A DNA stretch of 64,000 nucleotides. Origin: Hofstenia miamia. Its lineage: Eukaryota > Xenacoelomorpha > Acoela. Position numbers and translations under genes: made by a program. Numbering within the stretch: position 1 is the first letter of the stretch; every line of letters begins with the position of its first letter. The notes beneath the pieces are model-generated. The model was given only the letters and a program-made list of their open reading frames with translations. It made no database searches and was not told where the DNA came from. The stretch covers positions 672,269 through 736,268 of the forward strand of contig SCFE01000062.1 of NCBI GenBank assembly GCA_004352715.1, given 5' to 3'. This document shows positions 36,491 through 48,627 of this stretch, piece after piece.

Positions 36491-36901
36491 CAAAGTTGTA
36501 CCGGGTGGGTTTTTACAGGGTTGTAACCAGCCAGGTCCGGGTTTGGTCCGAAAAACTAAGAGTGAAGCGAGTCTGGGTAAGAAATTTTTGCACAACCGGG
36601 CCTAGAATTTTTTCAAGAGGTATTAAAAAACACATTTTTCTTCTTACATTATAATATATCAACTAATATATTCAATTGACTAATTATACATCAAAAAGTA
36701 AACCCACGACTACAAGAATTTCAATTATCGGAGAAATTGCTTTAGTAATAACATACATATTTTTCATGCCAGGTCCAGGAGACAGTCGATGTGGATCAGA
36801 TCAGCCCACAGCCCACAAAATCCTCCTGGGCTGCAACGGGTTGAGATGGGCCTGGATAATGGCTTAAAAGGCCCGGTCTTGAAATAACCCGTTGCAACTC
36901 T
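36491..36901. mobile_element. Non-autonomous hAT-like element (MITE)
   Basis: The left end (CAAAGTTGTACCGGGTGG, continuing with CAGGGTTGTAACCAGCC) is similar to the complement of the right end (TAGAGTTGCAACGGGTTA, continuing to GACCGGGCC). The ends are GC-rich, in contrast to the flanks. Internal words such as GGGCCTGGATAATGG and GGCCCGG are also out of character with the surroundings. No 8-bp target duplication could be confirmed, so the borders and the superfamily are tentative. Confidence 0.5.
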
Positions 36902-37719
36902 AAAAAATCAAAAATCGGATTTTTTATTTAAATCGGATTTTTGATGACAAATTCATACTAGCTAGAACAAATAGAAAGTTTATGGAAAATGAAAATCCTT
37001 TTGATGCTACTATTTTTGAAATACAATAATTTAATCAATTTTAAATATACTGAAGATATAAAAAACATTTGCAGAATAGGTGAAAATTGTAGCCCGCACT
37101 TCAACCTGCAATATCAGGGAATTGAATCCAAACCACAATTAGAATACACAACTTTTATCTCTTTTAGTGTACTTGATTTAAATCAATAATTGAACTAATA
37201 ATGTGCTTTGATTGAAACCATGATTTAAATCCAATAGAAACAATGATTGTAAAATGTGACTTCTAATCGACCAACACTGCTGCTTACCATAACCAAACCT
37301 TGACTCTGGCACAGAATAATTTATTCAGGGAATCCCTTAAAGATCAAGCACAAAGAACATGATCTTTAAAATAGCCAGCCCAAAATTTTAAAGCCATTTT
37401 TATTTTTTATTCAAATAAAGAATTATATTTTAATTGTAACCAACGTACATGTACTGGAATGTAAAATATTATTAATTTCAAGGTTATATTTTAAGTATCA
37501 GTTGATATCAAACTTATTGCAGTGCAATGAGTCATTAAAAGCTAAACGCATAGATTTGTTAAGCACTGACCTGAACAATTTAACATTTGTCAAGTATATA
37601 TAGCCCCTGGGCTGACCAAATTGTTTTATAAAGACAATTCTGTCATCTCAAGAAAAAATAAAGCTCCCTATTAAAAGTGACACTAATGTAAATGGAGAAC
37701 AATACCGTAGATAAATACT
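36902..37719 (+). other. AT-rich non-coding DNA
   Basis: Nothing recognised between the MITE and the CpG-rich upstream region of the 38-kb exon. Confidence 0.4.
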
Positions 37720-37937
37720 TCCCGTCTAGTTATCGAAACAATTCAGTGTGGTGGCGTAACAGAGATAGCGGAGCGATATGCACAGACCCGTAAGTGTATG
37801 TCAACCAATAGAATTGCGCGCGCGGGTTTCGTACACTTATCTCAAAACGTATTTCGTCAGTAGTTAGCAAGTGTTCGTAGAACAGTGCTGAAAGCCTTGA
37901 TAATTATACACAAGGGCTGCAACCATAACATTTTGTT
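37720..37937 (+). promoter_or_regulatory. Probable promoter/5'UTR of an alternative first exon
   Basis: The region is locally enriched in CpG (including GCGCGCGCGGG at about 37815-37825) in otherwise CpG-poor DNA. It carries a CCAAT box (AACCAATAG near 37803). It lies directly upstream of the ATG at 37938, and an in-frame TAA lies 12 bp before that ATG. No acceptor site is visible just upstream, which supports a transcription start here rather than an internal exon. Confidence 0.5.
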
Positions 37938-38130
37938 ATGAACGAATTTAGACGGCCGTTGGATGTGGCCTTTAATGCTTTACGGAATCATCATATGTAC
38001 ATTGATCACGGTACAGGAGACTCGCGTTCACGCATGCTGGATTTAGATTATTTAAAGCGTTCGCCATCCCTAGAAGATGAAAACAGGCCTCCACCACACT
38101 CCCAGATGTACCATTTTAAACCCTTCAAAG
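37938..38130 (+). CDS. Alternative first coding exon of the unrecognised plus-strand gene
   Basis: The frame begins MNEFRRPLDVAFNALRNHH at ATG 37938 (G at -3) and continues through DHGTGDSRSRMLDLDYLKRS and SLEDENRPPPHSQMYHFKPF. It ends at the donor AAAG/GTTAGT (38131) in phase 1. The start is fixed by an in-frame stop 12 bp upstream. The peptide is 64 residues plus one base, hydrophilic and rich in His, Arg, Asp and Pro, with no signal peptide or membrane segment, so it would be a cytoplasmic N-terminus. The same phase as at 24105, and a phase-1 acceptor at 58490, suggest alternative N-termini joined to a shared exon. The intron to 58490 would be about 20 kb. Protein family unknown. Confidence 0.65.
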
Positions 38131-38528
38131 GTTAGTAAATGAAGCACTATAGGCCATTTTATTTTCATGCAATAGCCAAGTTTTCATTCCACCTTGAATT
38201 TAGCTCTCGACCTATATTCTCATGTGAATATAAACACTCTGATCAAACACACAGTTAAAATCACTTAGAGCATTTTAAATAATGAATAATGCCGAATAAG
38301 TGTGTCAAAATGAGCTAAGTTATAACATTTTAAATCTACATTACTATGCTGCAGTGTGTACTGTTTGTAAATATAAGGTACTTATTACTGATTTCTAAAT
38401 TCAAATATATATTGCCAATGAAAAAATTAGTGAATAGGACAAACTCAATTACTTATTTCCGTTTTTCACAGTTTTGTCAATGACGGCGGAATGAATTTTG
38501 GTTAGGGGAGTCGAAGTTAACATTTAAT

Positions 38529-38762
38529 GGCGTTATTGTACTTTAGGGGACCCAGTTTATGTGACGTCATAAAATGGGTATTAAACTCTAACCTTAACCC
38601 TAACCCTACTCCCCAACCAATGCAATTATATTGCATTTCATCTTGTTGATTAATTTTTTGCAAAACACCCAAGTTTTGGGTGAGGGATTGGGGTTAGGGT
38701 TAGAGTTTTATACCCATTTTATGACGTCACATAAACTGGGTCCCCTAAAGTACAATAACGCC
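38529..38762. mobile_element. Hairpin MITE with 8-bp target duplication (hAT-like)
   Basis: The two arms are complementary. They start GGCGTTATTGTACTTTAGGG, the first about 53 bp match perfectly, and similarity continues to about 85 bp. The element is flanked on both sides by the 8-bp direct repeat CATTTAAT (38521-38528, 38763-38770), as in hAT insertions. Each arm contains the palindrome TGACGTCA (38562-38569 and 38722-38729), a cAMP-response-element-type site, and a TTAGGG-like stretch (AACCCTAACCCTA and its complement) next to the loop. It lies 0.4 kb downstream of the 38-kb exon. It has no coding capacity. Confidence 0.85.
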
Positions 38763-38956
38763 CATTTAATACCCAGCAAATTAACTAAAATGCCTTTTAG
38801 TGTTTAAATTATAAAATTTTCGAAAGATTTTTCTGAAAATTTGATTTTAAGGGCGTGGCAACTGCCCCCATGACAACTTTCCACTGCTACTGAGTTTGTA
38901 CCAAATATATTTGCAACTTGACATACCTTTGCACTTGTACTTGTAAAATAAATCAG

Positions 38957-39156
38957 GGCGTTGTTGTACTTTAGGGGACCCAGTAGAATGAAGTTATGAA
39001 ATAGTTATTAAACTCCAATACTTCACCTACCACTTCAAAAAATCCGAAAATCAAATCCAGTAAAATAGTATGTATTTCAATGATTGGATGAAAGGTTTAG
39101 AGATTAAGTATTATTTCGTAATGTTGCAAATGGGTCTTCTAAAGTACAGCAAAGGC
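38957..39156. mobile_element. Diverged second copy of the hairpin MITE
   Basis: It begins GGCGTTGTTGTACTTTAGGG, sharing about 30 bp of near identity with the MITE at 38529, and ends TCTAAAGTACAGCAAAGGC. Flanks TAAATCAG and GAAATCAG match at 7 of 8 positions, fitting an old 8-bp target duplication. The CRE-like palindrome has decayed here. Confidence 0.7.
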
Positions 39157-42100
39157 GAAATCAGTAGCAATTAGACTCCAAGTATATGGCGGCAGAACTG
39201 ACTTAGTTGTTCAGGGTACAAAGCGACCTATTAAATATCTTTTGTCTTGATTTCGTATTAATTAAAAGTGAATTCAATTATGCATGCAAATTTATTTAAA
39301 TTTCACAAAATGCTTTTGGTTCTAGTTAGAACTATTTTAGGCGTTATGCAACGCTGTTTTGATTGTTATACATTAGTAAAAAATAAGCATTCATATAATT
39401 TAATGAGAAAATACAAGCATCATTATAGGTTCGAGACAGGAATAATTGTGTAGATGTTTATTTTAAAATGTTTGCTTATGTAAATTTCAAGATTGGATAT
39501 TCACTGATTGTGTTAGTGCTGTGCAGGAAAAACCAATATTATGTTCAGAACACCTAACTTTAATAAATAGAGCGATATCATCTGCTATAAAACGGAATCC
39601 CCCATGACCATGATAATAATAATTTCATAATAGAAAGTTGATTTGTACACGATTAAATATATGTTTATTAAGGAGCAAAATTACATAGCATGCATAAAGT
39701 CCTGCAACAAAAATTAATTATCAAGTATTCTTAATTGCAATTAGCGTGGAAAACTTTCTAATGCACAATATATAATATTATCATAATTTGTAGCAAATTT
39801 GAATAGCGACAGTATTCTTGTATTTCACTGCAATATAATACCGCGTAGTTTTATAAAGTTTGTTTTTTATTACTATTAATAAATGTCACTTCTTAACTTT
39901 ACGGGAATTAACGGATTATATGCCTGTACCGCCAACAGCAAGTTTAAATTTGATATATTCTGTTCCACTTTGTGTATAACATGACTTTTAGCAATGATTC
40001 GCAACATTTTTCACTTGTGGACACTTTTCTTCATAGCTTATGTTTACATGACCCTCAATCATCAAAATATAATTGTTTGACTATACTGTGTATGTGAATC
40101 TACTGGATGGAGAATCGGCTCCTCCTTCATTTTCATTCATAATAGCGCCCTTTACCTTATCCGTCCACGCGTTCGGTGCGCCAGGACGGACTTGCGTGGT
40201 ATATTTACAGAAAACAAAATAGTAGAGGCTAGTTGGTGTTGCCATTGACTTTAGACCGCTCTATAATCTCAACACTGGGTATGAGAAAATTTTTCAACAT
40301 TTTTGAAAAAATTGCATTTTCCATTGAAAAAAGTTAATAATACTCCAAGGAGAGGAATAATTTTATCATAATAAGAGAAGCAGACTTACTCATAAATGTG
40401 TCCAAATCCTAGAATTCCCAAATTTTTTAATACTGTTTGAGAAAAGTGTTTGCAAATGTGTACAAAAGGGTTTATGGTTAAAATGCTATCCAATGATATG
40501 AATTTTGGTGCCTATTGTTGACAAGCGATAAGCATTGCATCGAAATATAAATTTTACTGAATGCATTATTTTGTTAATGTAAAGCCTGTGTCAATCAGTC
40601 TTCGTCTTTTCTCAATAATTTGATAGGATGTGGGGTTTCAAAGATCAGCAAAATCGATGAAATTGTTCGAAGTAAGACATCTAGATCATATTCTCAAGGA
40701 ATTGAATTAGTATTTGTGTGTGAATACTACTATTATGGTTTAACAATTTAAAATTAAACTGAACATAATATAATTATTTACAATGGCCATATTATTTATA
40801 AATAAATAAAGACGTTGATTGGCTGCGCTTTCCACTCTTGTATTTTCATAAATCATCGCAGCAACATGCGAATGCATTCAAGTAGAGGTTTCACTGTCTG
40901 TTGCACGCAAGTGACTCATGCACACAGCATTCGCAACCCTACTCTAATGTTTTCAATCAGCGTGAAATAAACTTTTCTGAGTAATCGAGTGTAGCATGTG
41001 TGATGGAGTTTGTTTCCAGCAGAGACAGTTCATTCTTGATAAATGACGCAATGACTTACAAACGCAAACTTAATTATCCTTTGCTAGTTATTTCTAAAAA
41101 TCCCGCTTCCTCACAAAGACCTAAATCCGACTATATTTACTGTAAGAATTTTACTATTCCAGCTTAAATGCTGATTTCGACATGTATTGATGTTTAACAT
41201 TTTTATTTTCAATTTTTACTATCATAGCAAATGCTATGTGTGTATGCCATATTACAACCAGTGAGAATTGTTATGGTTCTGGGTTTAGCGGAGAATAAAT
41301 AAGTTTATATTTTTTATATATGTTTAACATAGTCATAGTCAGTCATGAAATGTTTTTTTGACTCATGCGTCGAAGGATCCAACACCGTTTAAATTTATAG
41401 ACTACATTGTAAATCTAGGAAATTGTTACTTTCTGAAGACCCTATTAGAGTTAGGCCTAGGGTTGGTTGAAGTGTCACCTAATATATTACAGGTTATGGC
41501 AATTAATATACTTTCATCCTACTTAGATTGATTGTATTAAACAAATGGGTTTTTTGGAGTACACAGCTCTAACGATGCTCTCTGTGGCAGCAAACATCCA
41601 ATATTTTAACGTTTCTGAATTTTAAAAGACAAACTTTAAATAGAGTCAACGTTCCCTAGGTTATTCTAGATATCAAATTGCTGTCCTTCCGTTTCCCAGA
41701 TTTAGCATTATATATTGTATTTAATTGTCCACTAATTTTTAATATCGAATTTCTGCTTGTAGTTTGAGCCTAATTAAAATAAGATGATATACAAATGAAT
41801 GCAATTTTCGAAGAATACCTTTAAAAGGGTATTTACTGTTCAACGAAAAATATTAATGTAACTACCTCCTGTTGCTACCACTATTAAAAGTCAAAGCCAT
41901 TTATGCAAATACATAGCTCGACGATGATAGTGTGGAAAATCAATACAGGCATGTTTAAATATTTAAAGTAATATGACAAATTGCATGTTCAATAAGATTT
42001 TCTTTTACGTACCTTCCTAGAATAGAAATAATGAATTACAGTGTATCGCTATATTTCCATAATGAACACGTGAAGCATTCATTTTAATTTGTTTGTCAAC

Positions 42101-42514
42101 CTTTTGTCAGACGCATAATTTATTTCTGCCCATAAATTCACAATTCGTAGTGCAAACTATGTCAATGCTCCTAACATCTGGAATTTGCGTTTTGAAATTT
42201 GATTTTATAAATTGGAACTCTTAAAATGTTGCAAGTTACCAGTTGCGCTGAAACTTTATCGAACAAACCAAAGTGTCATTTGATTTGGATTAGCAAGTAC
42301 TATCGGTTCTCCGCGATCAGGATTAGTTTCGAAATCGCCACAAGCAATACTAGTCACGGGTGCATATTAGTAAATATTTCTTTTTACTGCTGGTGTCACC
42401 TGTAAACTTGTTTACGTTATTCAAATTTTGGCGACAGGTAATCCACTTAACAATATTTACATGTAGTTTCCGGTAGCATCCAAACATGCGCGTCCGCTTG
42501 TTGGCTTTCAAATA
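39157..42514 (+). other. Intronic AT-rich DNA up to a gap
   Basis: No exon, RNA gene or clear transposon end found. A short GC-rich patch at about 40160-40200 has no reading frame of note. Confidence 0.4.
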
Positions 42515-43514
42515 NNNNNNNNNNNNNNNNNNNNNNNNNNNNNNNNNNNNNNNNNNNNNNNNNNNNNNNNNNNNNNNNNNNNNNNNNNNNNNNNNNNNNN
42601 NNNNNNNNNNNNNNNNNNNNNNNNNNNNNNNNNNNNNNNNNNNNNNNNNNNNNNNNNNNNNNNNNNNNNNNNNNNNNNNNNNNNNNNNNNNNNNNNNNNN
42701 NNNNNNNNNNNNNNNNNNNNNNNNNNNNNNNNNNNNNNNNNNNNNNNNNNNNNNNNNNNNNNNNNNNNNNNNNNNNNNNNNNNNNNNNNNNNNNNNNNNN
42801 NNNNNNNNNNNNNNNNNNNNNNNNNNNNNNNNNNNNNNNNNNNNNNNNNNNNNNNNNNNNNNNNNNNNNNNNNNNNNNNNNNNNNNNNNNNNNNNNNNNN
42901 NNNNNNNNNNNNNNNNNNNNNNNNNNNNNNNNNNNNNNNNNNNNNNNNNNNNNNNNNNNNNNNNNNNNNNNNNNNNNNNNNNNNNNNNNNNNNNNNNNNN
43001 NNNNNNNNNNNNNNNNNNNNNNNNNNNNNNNNNNNNNNNNNNNNNNNNNNNNNNNNNNNNNNNNNNNNNNNNNNNNNNNNNNNNNNNNNNNNNNNNNNNN
43101 NNNNNNNNNNNNNNNNNNNNNNNNNNNNNNNNNNNNNNNNNNNNNNNNNNNNNNNNNNNNNNNNNNNNNNNNNNNNNNNNNNNNNNNNNNNNNNNNNNNN
43201 NNNNNNNNNNNNNNNNNNNNNNNNNNNNNNNNNNNNNNNNNNNNNNNNNNNNNNNNNNNNNNNNNNNNNNNNNNNNNNNNNNNNNNNNNNNNNNNNNNNN
43301 NNNNNNNNNNNNNNNNNNNNNNNNNNNNNNNNNNNNNNNNNNNNNNNNNNNNNNNNNNNNNNNNNNNNNNNNNNNNNNNNNNNNNNNNNNNNNNNNNNNN
43401 NNNNNNNNNNNNNNNNNNNNNNNNNNNNNNNNNNNNNNNNNNNNNNNNNNNNNNNNNNNNNNNNNNNNNNNNNNNNNNNNNNNNNNNNNNNNNNNNNNNN
43501 NNNNNNNNNNNNNN
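42515..43514. other. Assembly gap (exactly 1000 N)
   Basis: Run of exactly 1000 N of arbitrary size. Confidence 0.98.
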
Positions 43515-44096
43515 AGGAGGCAGTTTCACTTTTAACTATCCTGCTCATGCGATCGCTATTCTTGCAACAGTTGCTTAAATGCGTTTTGCATGACGGGGTT
43601 TTCTCAAACTGCTGAAAGAATAACTTCTTCACATCGCATCAAAGTAGCATGCAATGACATGCACAAAATTTAAAGATTTACGCAATGCACTCCGTATATT
43701 TGGAACTGCTATTTCAGATTTTATTGATGTGCTCAAGGCAACATGTATGTGTTCAACAACAGCCTCATTTGACATTCCATTTATTCTATAAGCATATTCG
43801 ATAAGTACAATTAGCAACTCAATTTGAACTGTGTAGTTTCATCTAGCAATGAAACTTAAAATACATAATTAAGGATATAATTATTGCATTTTCAGAGTAA
43901 TTGAGGAATGTAACTGGGTTAAATATATTATAGCACACTAAAATCTGAAATCCTCAAAATTTTAGAAATGCTTTTGTAATTTTAAACATTTATTCAGAAA
44001 GAGGAATGAAAAAATATATATTTTGAAAATTATACTTTGCATTTTCACTGAACTAAAAGAGCATGAATTATTTCCCAATGAAAACATTCTTTTAAA
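43515..44096 (+). other. AT-rich non-coding DNA
   Basis: No recognised feature between the gap and the hAT-like element at 44097. Confidence 0.4.
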
Positions 44097-44561
44097 CAGG
44101 GATGTCAAATTTGTTTAAAATAGTTTAAAACAGATGAAAAAAACACTGTTTAAAACACCTTGAAAAAAACCCATGTTTTTTTCCTATACACTTCTGATTA
44201 GAATAGGATATGCAACCGGACTCAATACACTGGATGATTTAAATTTATTGGTAATTACATTGATTTAGTTAACAGATACACGCATTTTTTTATAAGGAGC
44301 AGTGCAATTTTGCGAGACTCGGTGTTCTTAATTGTGCATGGCCAACCATACTCCGTGCTTCTTAATAAGTTATGGCACGTTTAGGGCAAATCTTAGCGTT
44401 GCGAAAGCCCAAAAACTTTCTTTTCTTTATAAACAATTAAAAGAATAATTGTTGTTTTTTATTTATTTAAAAAAACCATTGTCGTGAAAAAAACATGTTT
44501 TTTTCAAAAAAACAAAAAAACTTGTTTAATTGAGGAAAAAAACACGAAATGTACATCCCTG
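44097..44561. mobile_element. Possible non-autonomous hAT-like element
   Basis: The ends CAGGGATGTC and its near complement TACATCCCTG bracket a 465-bp segment. It is rich in long T/A homopolymers and repeated GTTTAAAA / AAAAAACA words, typical of subterminal repeats. No clear 8-bp target duplication was seen (CTTTTAAA versus AAATGAGG). A similar layout occurs at 56113-56549. Confidence 0.4.
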
Positions 44562-45071
44562 AAATGAGGTACCATAACTTATATCCGTTATGGCACATTT
44601 CACATTGGTTTCCATAATTGGCGTATATTTATTGCGTTGATGTCGAATTGGCGATTAGAAAGATGGCATTTCATTGTTTGCGTACTTGCTTAGTTTTCAA
44701 AATATATTTTTGGAAATGATGAGTTTCAAACTTCAAATTTTAATTAAGACCCAATTTCAAATATATTGCTAAACGATTTTTAAATTTTCAATTTAGCAGG
44801 CCCGAAGGGAGTTCCCTATCGTGTGAATGTGTAGCAGTGCGAAGTGTAAGAAAATTTGTCGTTGCACCTAAAGTATGAAACTGGGCCGGTACCAGCTGTG
44901 CATGTGCACCCTTGGTGCGAGGCATTCATAAAAATTTTATATAAATTTTCAAATTGTGAATCACTAGTCTCCAGCAGTTGCAATTGAAGTAATCTTAGCA
45001 TTTGATTCTTTCAACTCAGAAGTTTAATATTCACTAGTTGCTGATATGACATTAATATAATAGGTATAAAA
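44562..45071 (+). other. AT-rich non-coding DNA
   Basis: Nothing recognised. The open frame on the minus strand at 44816-45001 has no known motif. Confidence 0.35.
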
Positions 45072-45073
45072 TA

Positions 45074-45641
45074 CAGGGTGTAACAAAAGTAACCAGACGC
45101 TAGCAAAATGAAAGCAAAAAACTGTACATCAATTTATGGAAATTTAACTGTGATGGAGCTCAGCCCCATTATTCACTTATTGTGCGAGAGTGGTTGGACA
45201 ACCAGTTTCCCAACAGGTGGATTGGTCGCTGAGGCCTCATCGATTGGCCTGCACGGTCTCCGGACCTGACTGTACCAGACTTTTTTCTGTGGGGCTTACT
45301 AAAGAACAAAGTTTATGGCGGAAACCCACGCACTATCAACGATCTACTATTACCGAAGAAATTCGTGCCATACCATTAGATTTGGTGAACAAGATGTGCC
45401 GATCTGTTCTTGGACTAGGTTAACAAATGTATTGCACGTGATGCTCATCATTTTGAACATTTGCTATGAATACTTTCTTCTTTTATGATTCATCGTTTTG
45501 GACATTATAACCTCAGTAAGTTGTTTTAGACTCGCTACACTGTATATTCTATGATGAATGATTCGTTTTTTATTCCTACTCTTCTGAATAAAGTTAGATT
45601 TCTCGTAAAATGAAGCGTCTGGTTACTTTTGTTACACCCTG
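45074..45641 (+). mobile_element. Deletion derivative of a DD41D-type mariner element
   Basis: Perfect 27-bp terminal inverted repeats, beginning CAGGGTGTAACAAAAGTAAC on both sides, flanked by TA (45072-45073 and 45642-45643). Total length is 568 bp, less than half of an autonomous mariner. The interior keeps only the C-terminal part of a transposase gene. Perfect ends beside a decayed ORF suggest mobilisation in trans or selection on the ends before recent insertion. Confidence 0.85.
45152..45471 (+). pseudogene. Mariner (DD41D-like) transposase C-terminal fragment
   Basis: From 45152 the frame reads DGAQPHYSLIVREWLDNQF, which holds the second catalytic Asp. An in-frame TGA follows at the place of an expected Arg codon, then WPARSPDLTVPDFFLWGLL with the third Asp. 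I count 41 residues between the two Asp positions, which fits the DD41D group of the Tc1/mariner superfamily. After NKVYGGNPRTINDL the frame breaks. Later blocks (EIRAIPLDLVNK; then VNKCIARDAHHFEHLL with a stop near 45470) lie in other frames. The N-terminal DNA-binding half and the first Asp are deleted. Confidence 0.8.
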
Positions 45642-46028
45642 TATATAAATTATTTGAAAATTAGTTAACTGATTTATAATGGCTACATGGTTTAAATATT
45701 TTGCGATTGTATGTTATTCAAGCAAACAGTAATTATCTTTTCACGTTTGTTGATTATAAACTGTTTATCTACCTTGTTTGCAAATATTTTAACTCATCTA
45801 ATCTCGTTTAGAATACACCAATTTTTCTATTTACCATTGCTAAATCCTGTCGGTTATTTCTATTAAATATTTGCGCTCATTAAATTCCGACAACAAAATA
45901 ATCTCGCTGCTTTGTGGCGTTTCGAAATTGCACCCAGCATATTATAAAAGAATCTAAATGCCCAATATATCACTCCATTTGAAAATATAATTAATTTTAA
46001 GTCTTTAGCGTTCTTTAAGTATTTTCGA

Positions 46029-46443
46029 TAGGGGTGTAAAATTATCTTCTGCCTTCCTATAGAATAACGAGTAGTTGAATGTACCTCAATGGATATATCG
46101 ACTATCGTACATATCTGCTAAGTAAAAATTTCAATAACTTCATTGAGGTTTTATGCGCCGACATTCTGTTACAAAGAATATCTGACTTTCTGAGTTAGCA
46201 GACGAAATGTTTTACTATAATTAGTAAAAATATATTTCAAACTACTGGAACAAACGTTCAGCAAAAATTGATGTAAACGAAATGCAGTTCAGATTTTCAA
46301 TTTTGTGTTTTGAGTGTGCTACCCGCAATTAGCAATTATCGCAGGAGACCGATAGATAAATCGATATTTTAAAAGTTGAGATCGATAATCTTGTCGATAA
46401 TATCAGCGATTATCGTTTTCCTAAAATCGATTTTGCACCCTTG
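46029..46443. mobile_element. Non-autonomous hAT-like element (MITE)
   Basis: The left end TAGGGGTGTAAAATTATC and the complement of the right end, CAAGGGTGCAAAATCGAT, are similar over about 17 bp. Flanks ATTTTCGA and ATTATTGA match at 6 of 8 positions, compatible with an old 8-bp duplication. ATCGATAAT-type words recur near the right end as subterminal repeats. Confidence 0.55.
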
Positions 46444-47926
46444 ATTATTGAAAATGGATTTTGCTTGTATGCTCATTTTCTGTTAGTGGGGCTTAAGTTC
46501 CATCTTCAGGTTACAATTTTTTAAAGCTATTAGAGTTTTGATCAATGTTGTTAAATGCGGCAGATATTAAAATCACAATCCCCCAAGTATTGTTATACAC
46601 TATGAAGCAATTTTTTCTTGTGAAAAATGAAATTTTTAATGTCACTTTTTAAAAATTGAGAAAAACGTATGAAAAATGTTACACATTCAGCCTAAAATCG
46701 ATTATCAACTGAGTTTAGGATGCATGTAGCTGTTGTTGTTTTGGTAAATGCAAAATCAAGTAACAAATCTTTTACAGGGTAGATTTTGAAACATTTGTCT
46801 GCTCTAATGATAATCATCCCATAAACTGTACCTACTATTTGAAGATTTGAACATTGCTTAATGCTATTACTAAAATTTTATTGCAAGCTTTAGAACAAAG
46901 TTTGTAGTTTGAAAACATAGGGTTTCTGTAGAATTTAAGGTTTTTTCGTGTAATCAAATGAAATTTATAAATTAAAGTTAAGACAAGGTGGTGTGAATAT
47001 GGAGGAAGTACTAAAGTGTTTTGATTCTTTCTGAAATTAATGCAGTGTATCATTTTAAAAGTTTCTATATTGTTTGAAAAAAAACTATTTTTTTACCGCA
47101 AGATAATACATTCATCTGACCGCATTCATTCAAATATGTGCAGATTAATCTCATCTCACTACTTTAATATATTTGTAAATAAAATGAAGTTTCTTTCAGA
47201 ACTGTCAGGAATTGTATTATGCTTTTTGGAAATGCGTGATTTATTTCGACCTTGGATTTGTTTTATTCAACAATATTTTTTATAAAGGAAAATCTAATTG
47301 TAATTTATGTAATTCGATAAACCACCAGGTAAAATTTTACTACGTGCCATTTATGTGGACGTGGATACAATACATTGACTAAAGTACAAGATGTTTAATT
47401 ATTTGTAAAACTTTTCTCAAAAGAGGCAATTTGTCAGCATTAATTTAAAATTATTTGATTAGGCTTGAACCCTATTCCACAAGAATGCAATGTTTCTTGG
47501 AACCCCGTCCCACTTTTTTCTATGGTGGTATAATCTGAACCTGTAGTTTTTTGTTGATCCAATTAAGTAGTAGTAATTGATAATTATAGGGTTAATCACC
47601 TTTGGTAGGTCTATCATAGTCAAACTTTCAGTAATGCGCAATCCGATTAATCCTATAAATAGTATTTGATCTTCATTCCTTTGAACTTCTTAAACCGCTC
47701 AAATAAGTTTCATGTCAATGATTCAACAATAACAGCGGAAGCAAACAGTTGTGTATGCCAACGCAGTATGCCATCGGCATAATCGTATTCTAACTTCGAA
47801 TTCTGCTACAAGATATATTTATTTATGCTACAAGTTTATCGTAATTCACACATTTTATTTTATAAGTTTATTAATCATAATTAAACAGTAATTTAGACAA
47901 CACGAATTTTCAACGTTATTTCATCA
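46444..47926 (+). other. AT-rich non-coding DNA
   Basis: No supported feature before the (TA)n tract at 47927. Open frames near 46835-47285 and 47459-47641 lack recognisable motifs. Confidence 0.4.
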
Positions 47927-47948
47927 TATATATATATATATATATATA

Positions 47949-48627
47949 CAGCCTTGAACATAAAGGTCGCACATAAGATATAAAATATAAAATAACTGAA
48001 TATTATTAACAATAATAACTGAAACACCTACAAAGCAAATTCACGGGTTTTAGTATTTAATAGTGTATCCTATATTTTTCACGACCACAGAAAAATCTCG
48101 ATTTGATATGACGCAAATTTAGCAGAGGTTTTTCTGCATCAGAGTCTACCAAATAAGCCATATTTCCATAAAATACGGCGGATGCTTCCTAGTGAATAAT
48201 TCTGAACATCACTCCATGTACTTTTCAATGCTCTGGGTGTTGTTTTTGGAAAATCCTCCGTAATAAGGATCTGGACCTTTCTGTGGATTTGGTCTTAATC
48301 ATTCAATTTAGCCTTCAGTCCTAAAAGCGGCTATAATACACCTGACAGTAAATCTTGAGATCAATAAATGCTCCGCTATTTTTTTGGAGACAGTCCGAAC
48401 TGGAATTTTGGATCACCTGTTTCCTGACATGATTTGGCGGAGCTTTATATCCCATGTGTTCAGGAGTAAGCAGATTTTGCTGTGAGTCTTACTTGGATAG
48501 GTTAGATAATGAATTGAACTAAAAAAAATTGTTAGCTGTTGACAATTTAGGGCGGGTATATCATGATTAATGATTATGTTTGAATGCATTTACAATAATA
48601 GATGTGCGACCTTTATGTTCAAGACTA
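47949..48627 (-). mobile_element. Degraded, shortened Tc1-like element inserted in (TA)n
   Basis: The left end reads CAGCCTTGAACATAAAGGTC and the complement of the right end reads AGTCTTGAACATAAAGGTCG. The core CTTGAACATAAAGGTCGCAC and the following AT are identical on both sides. The left flank is a (TA)n tract (47927-47948) and the right flank starts TATAT, fitting TA insertion. Length is about 680 bp against about 1.6 kb for a full Tc1, so the interior is deleted. Confidence 0.75.
48060..48440 (-). pseudogene. Tc1-like transposase N-terminal fragment
   Basis: On the minus strand, PVRTVSKKIAEHLLISRF followed by TVRCIIAAFRTEG (about 48410-48310) has the pattern of the N-terminal helix-turn-helix of Tc1 transposases (KKIA..L.IS..TV..II..F). 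A stop follows. Then blocks such as MAYLVDSDAEKPLLNLRHIK (about 48160-48095) appear in another frame. No DDE catalytic part is present. It is an inactive remnant inside the element at 47949-48627. Confidence 0.6.

Noticed and set aside
42447-43632. Long open frames across the third 1000-N gap
   Set aside because: Same reason; only a few real codons at each edge.
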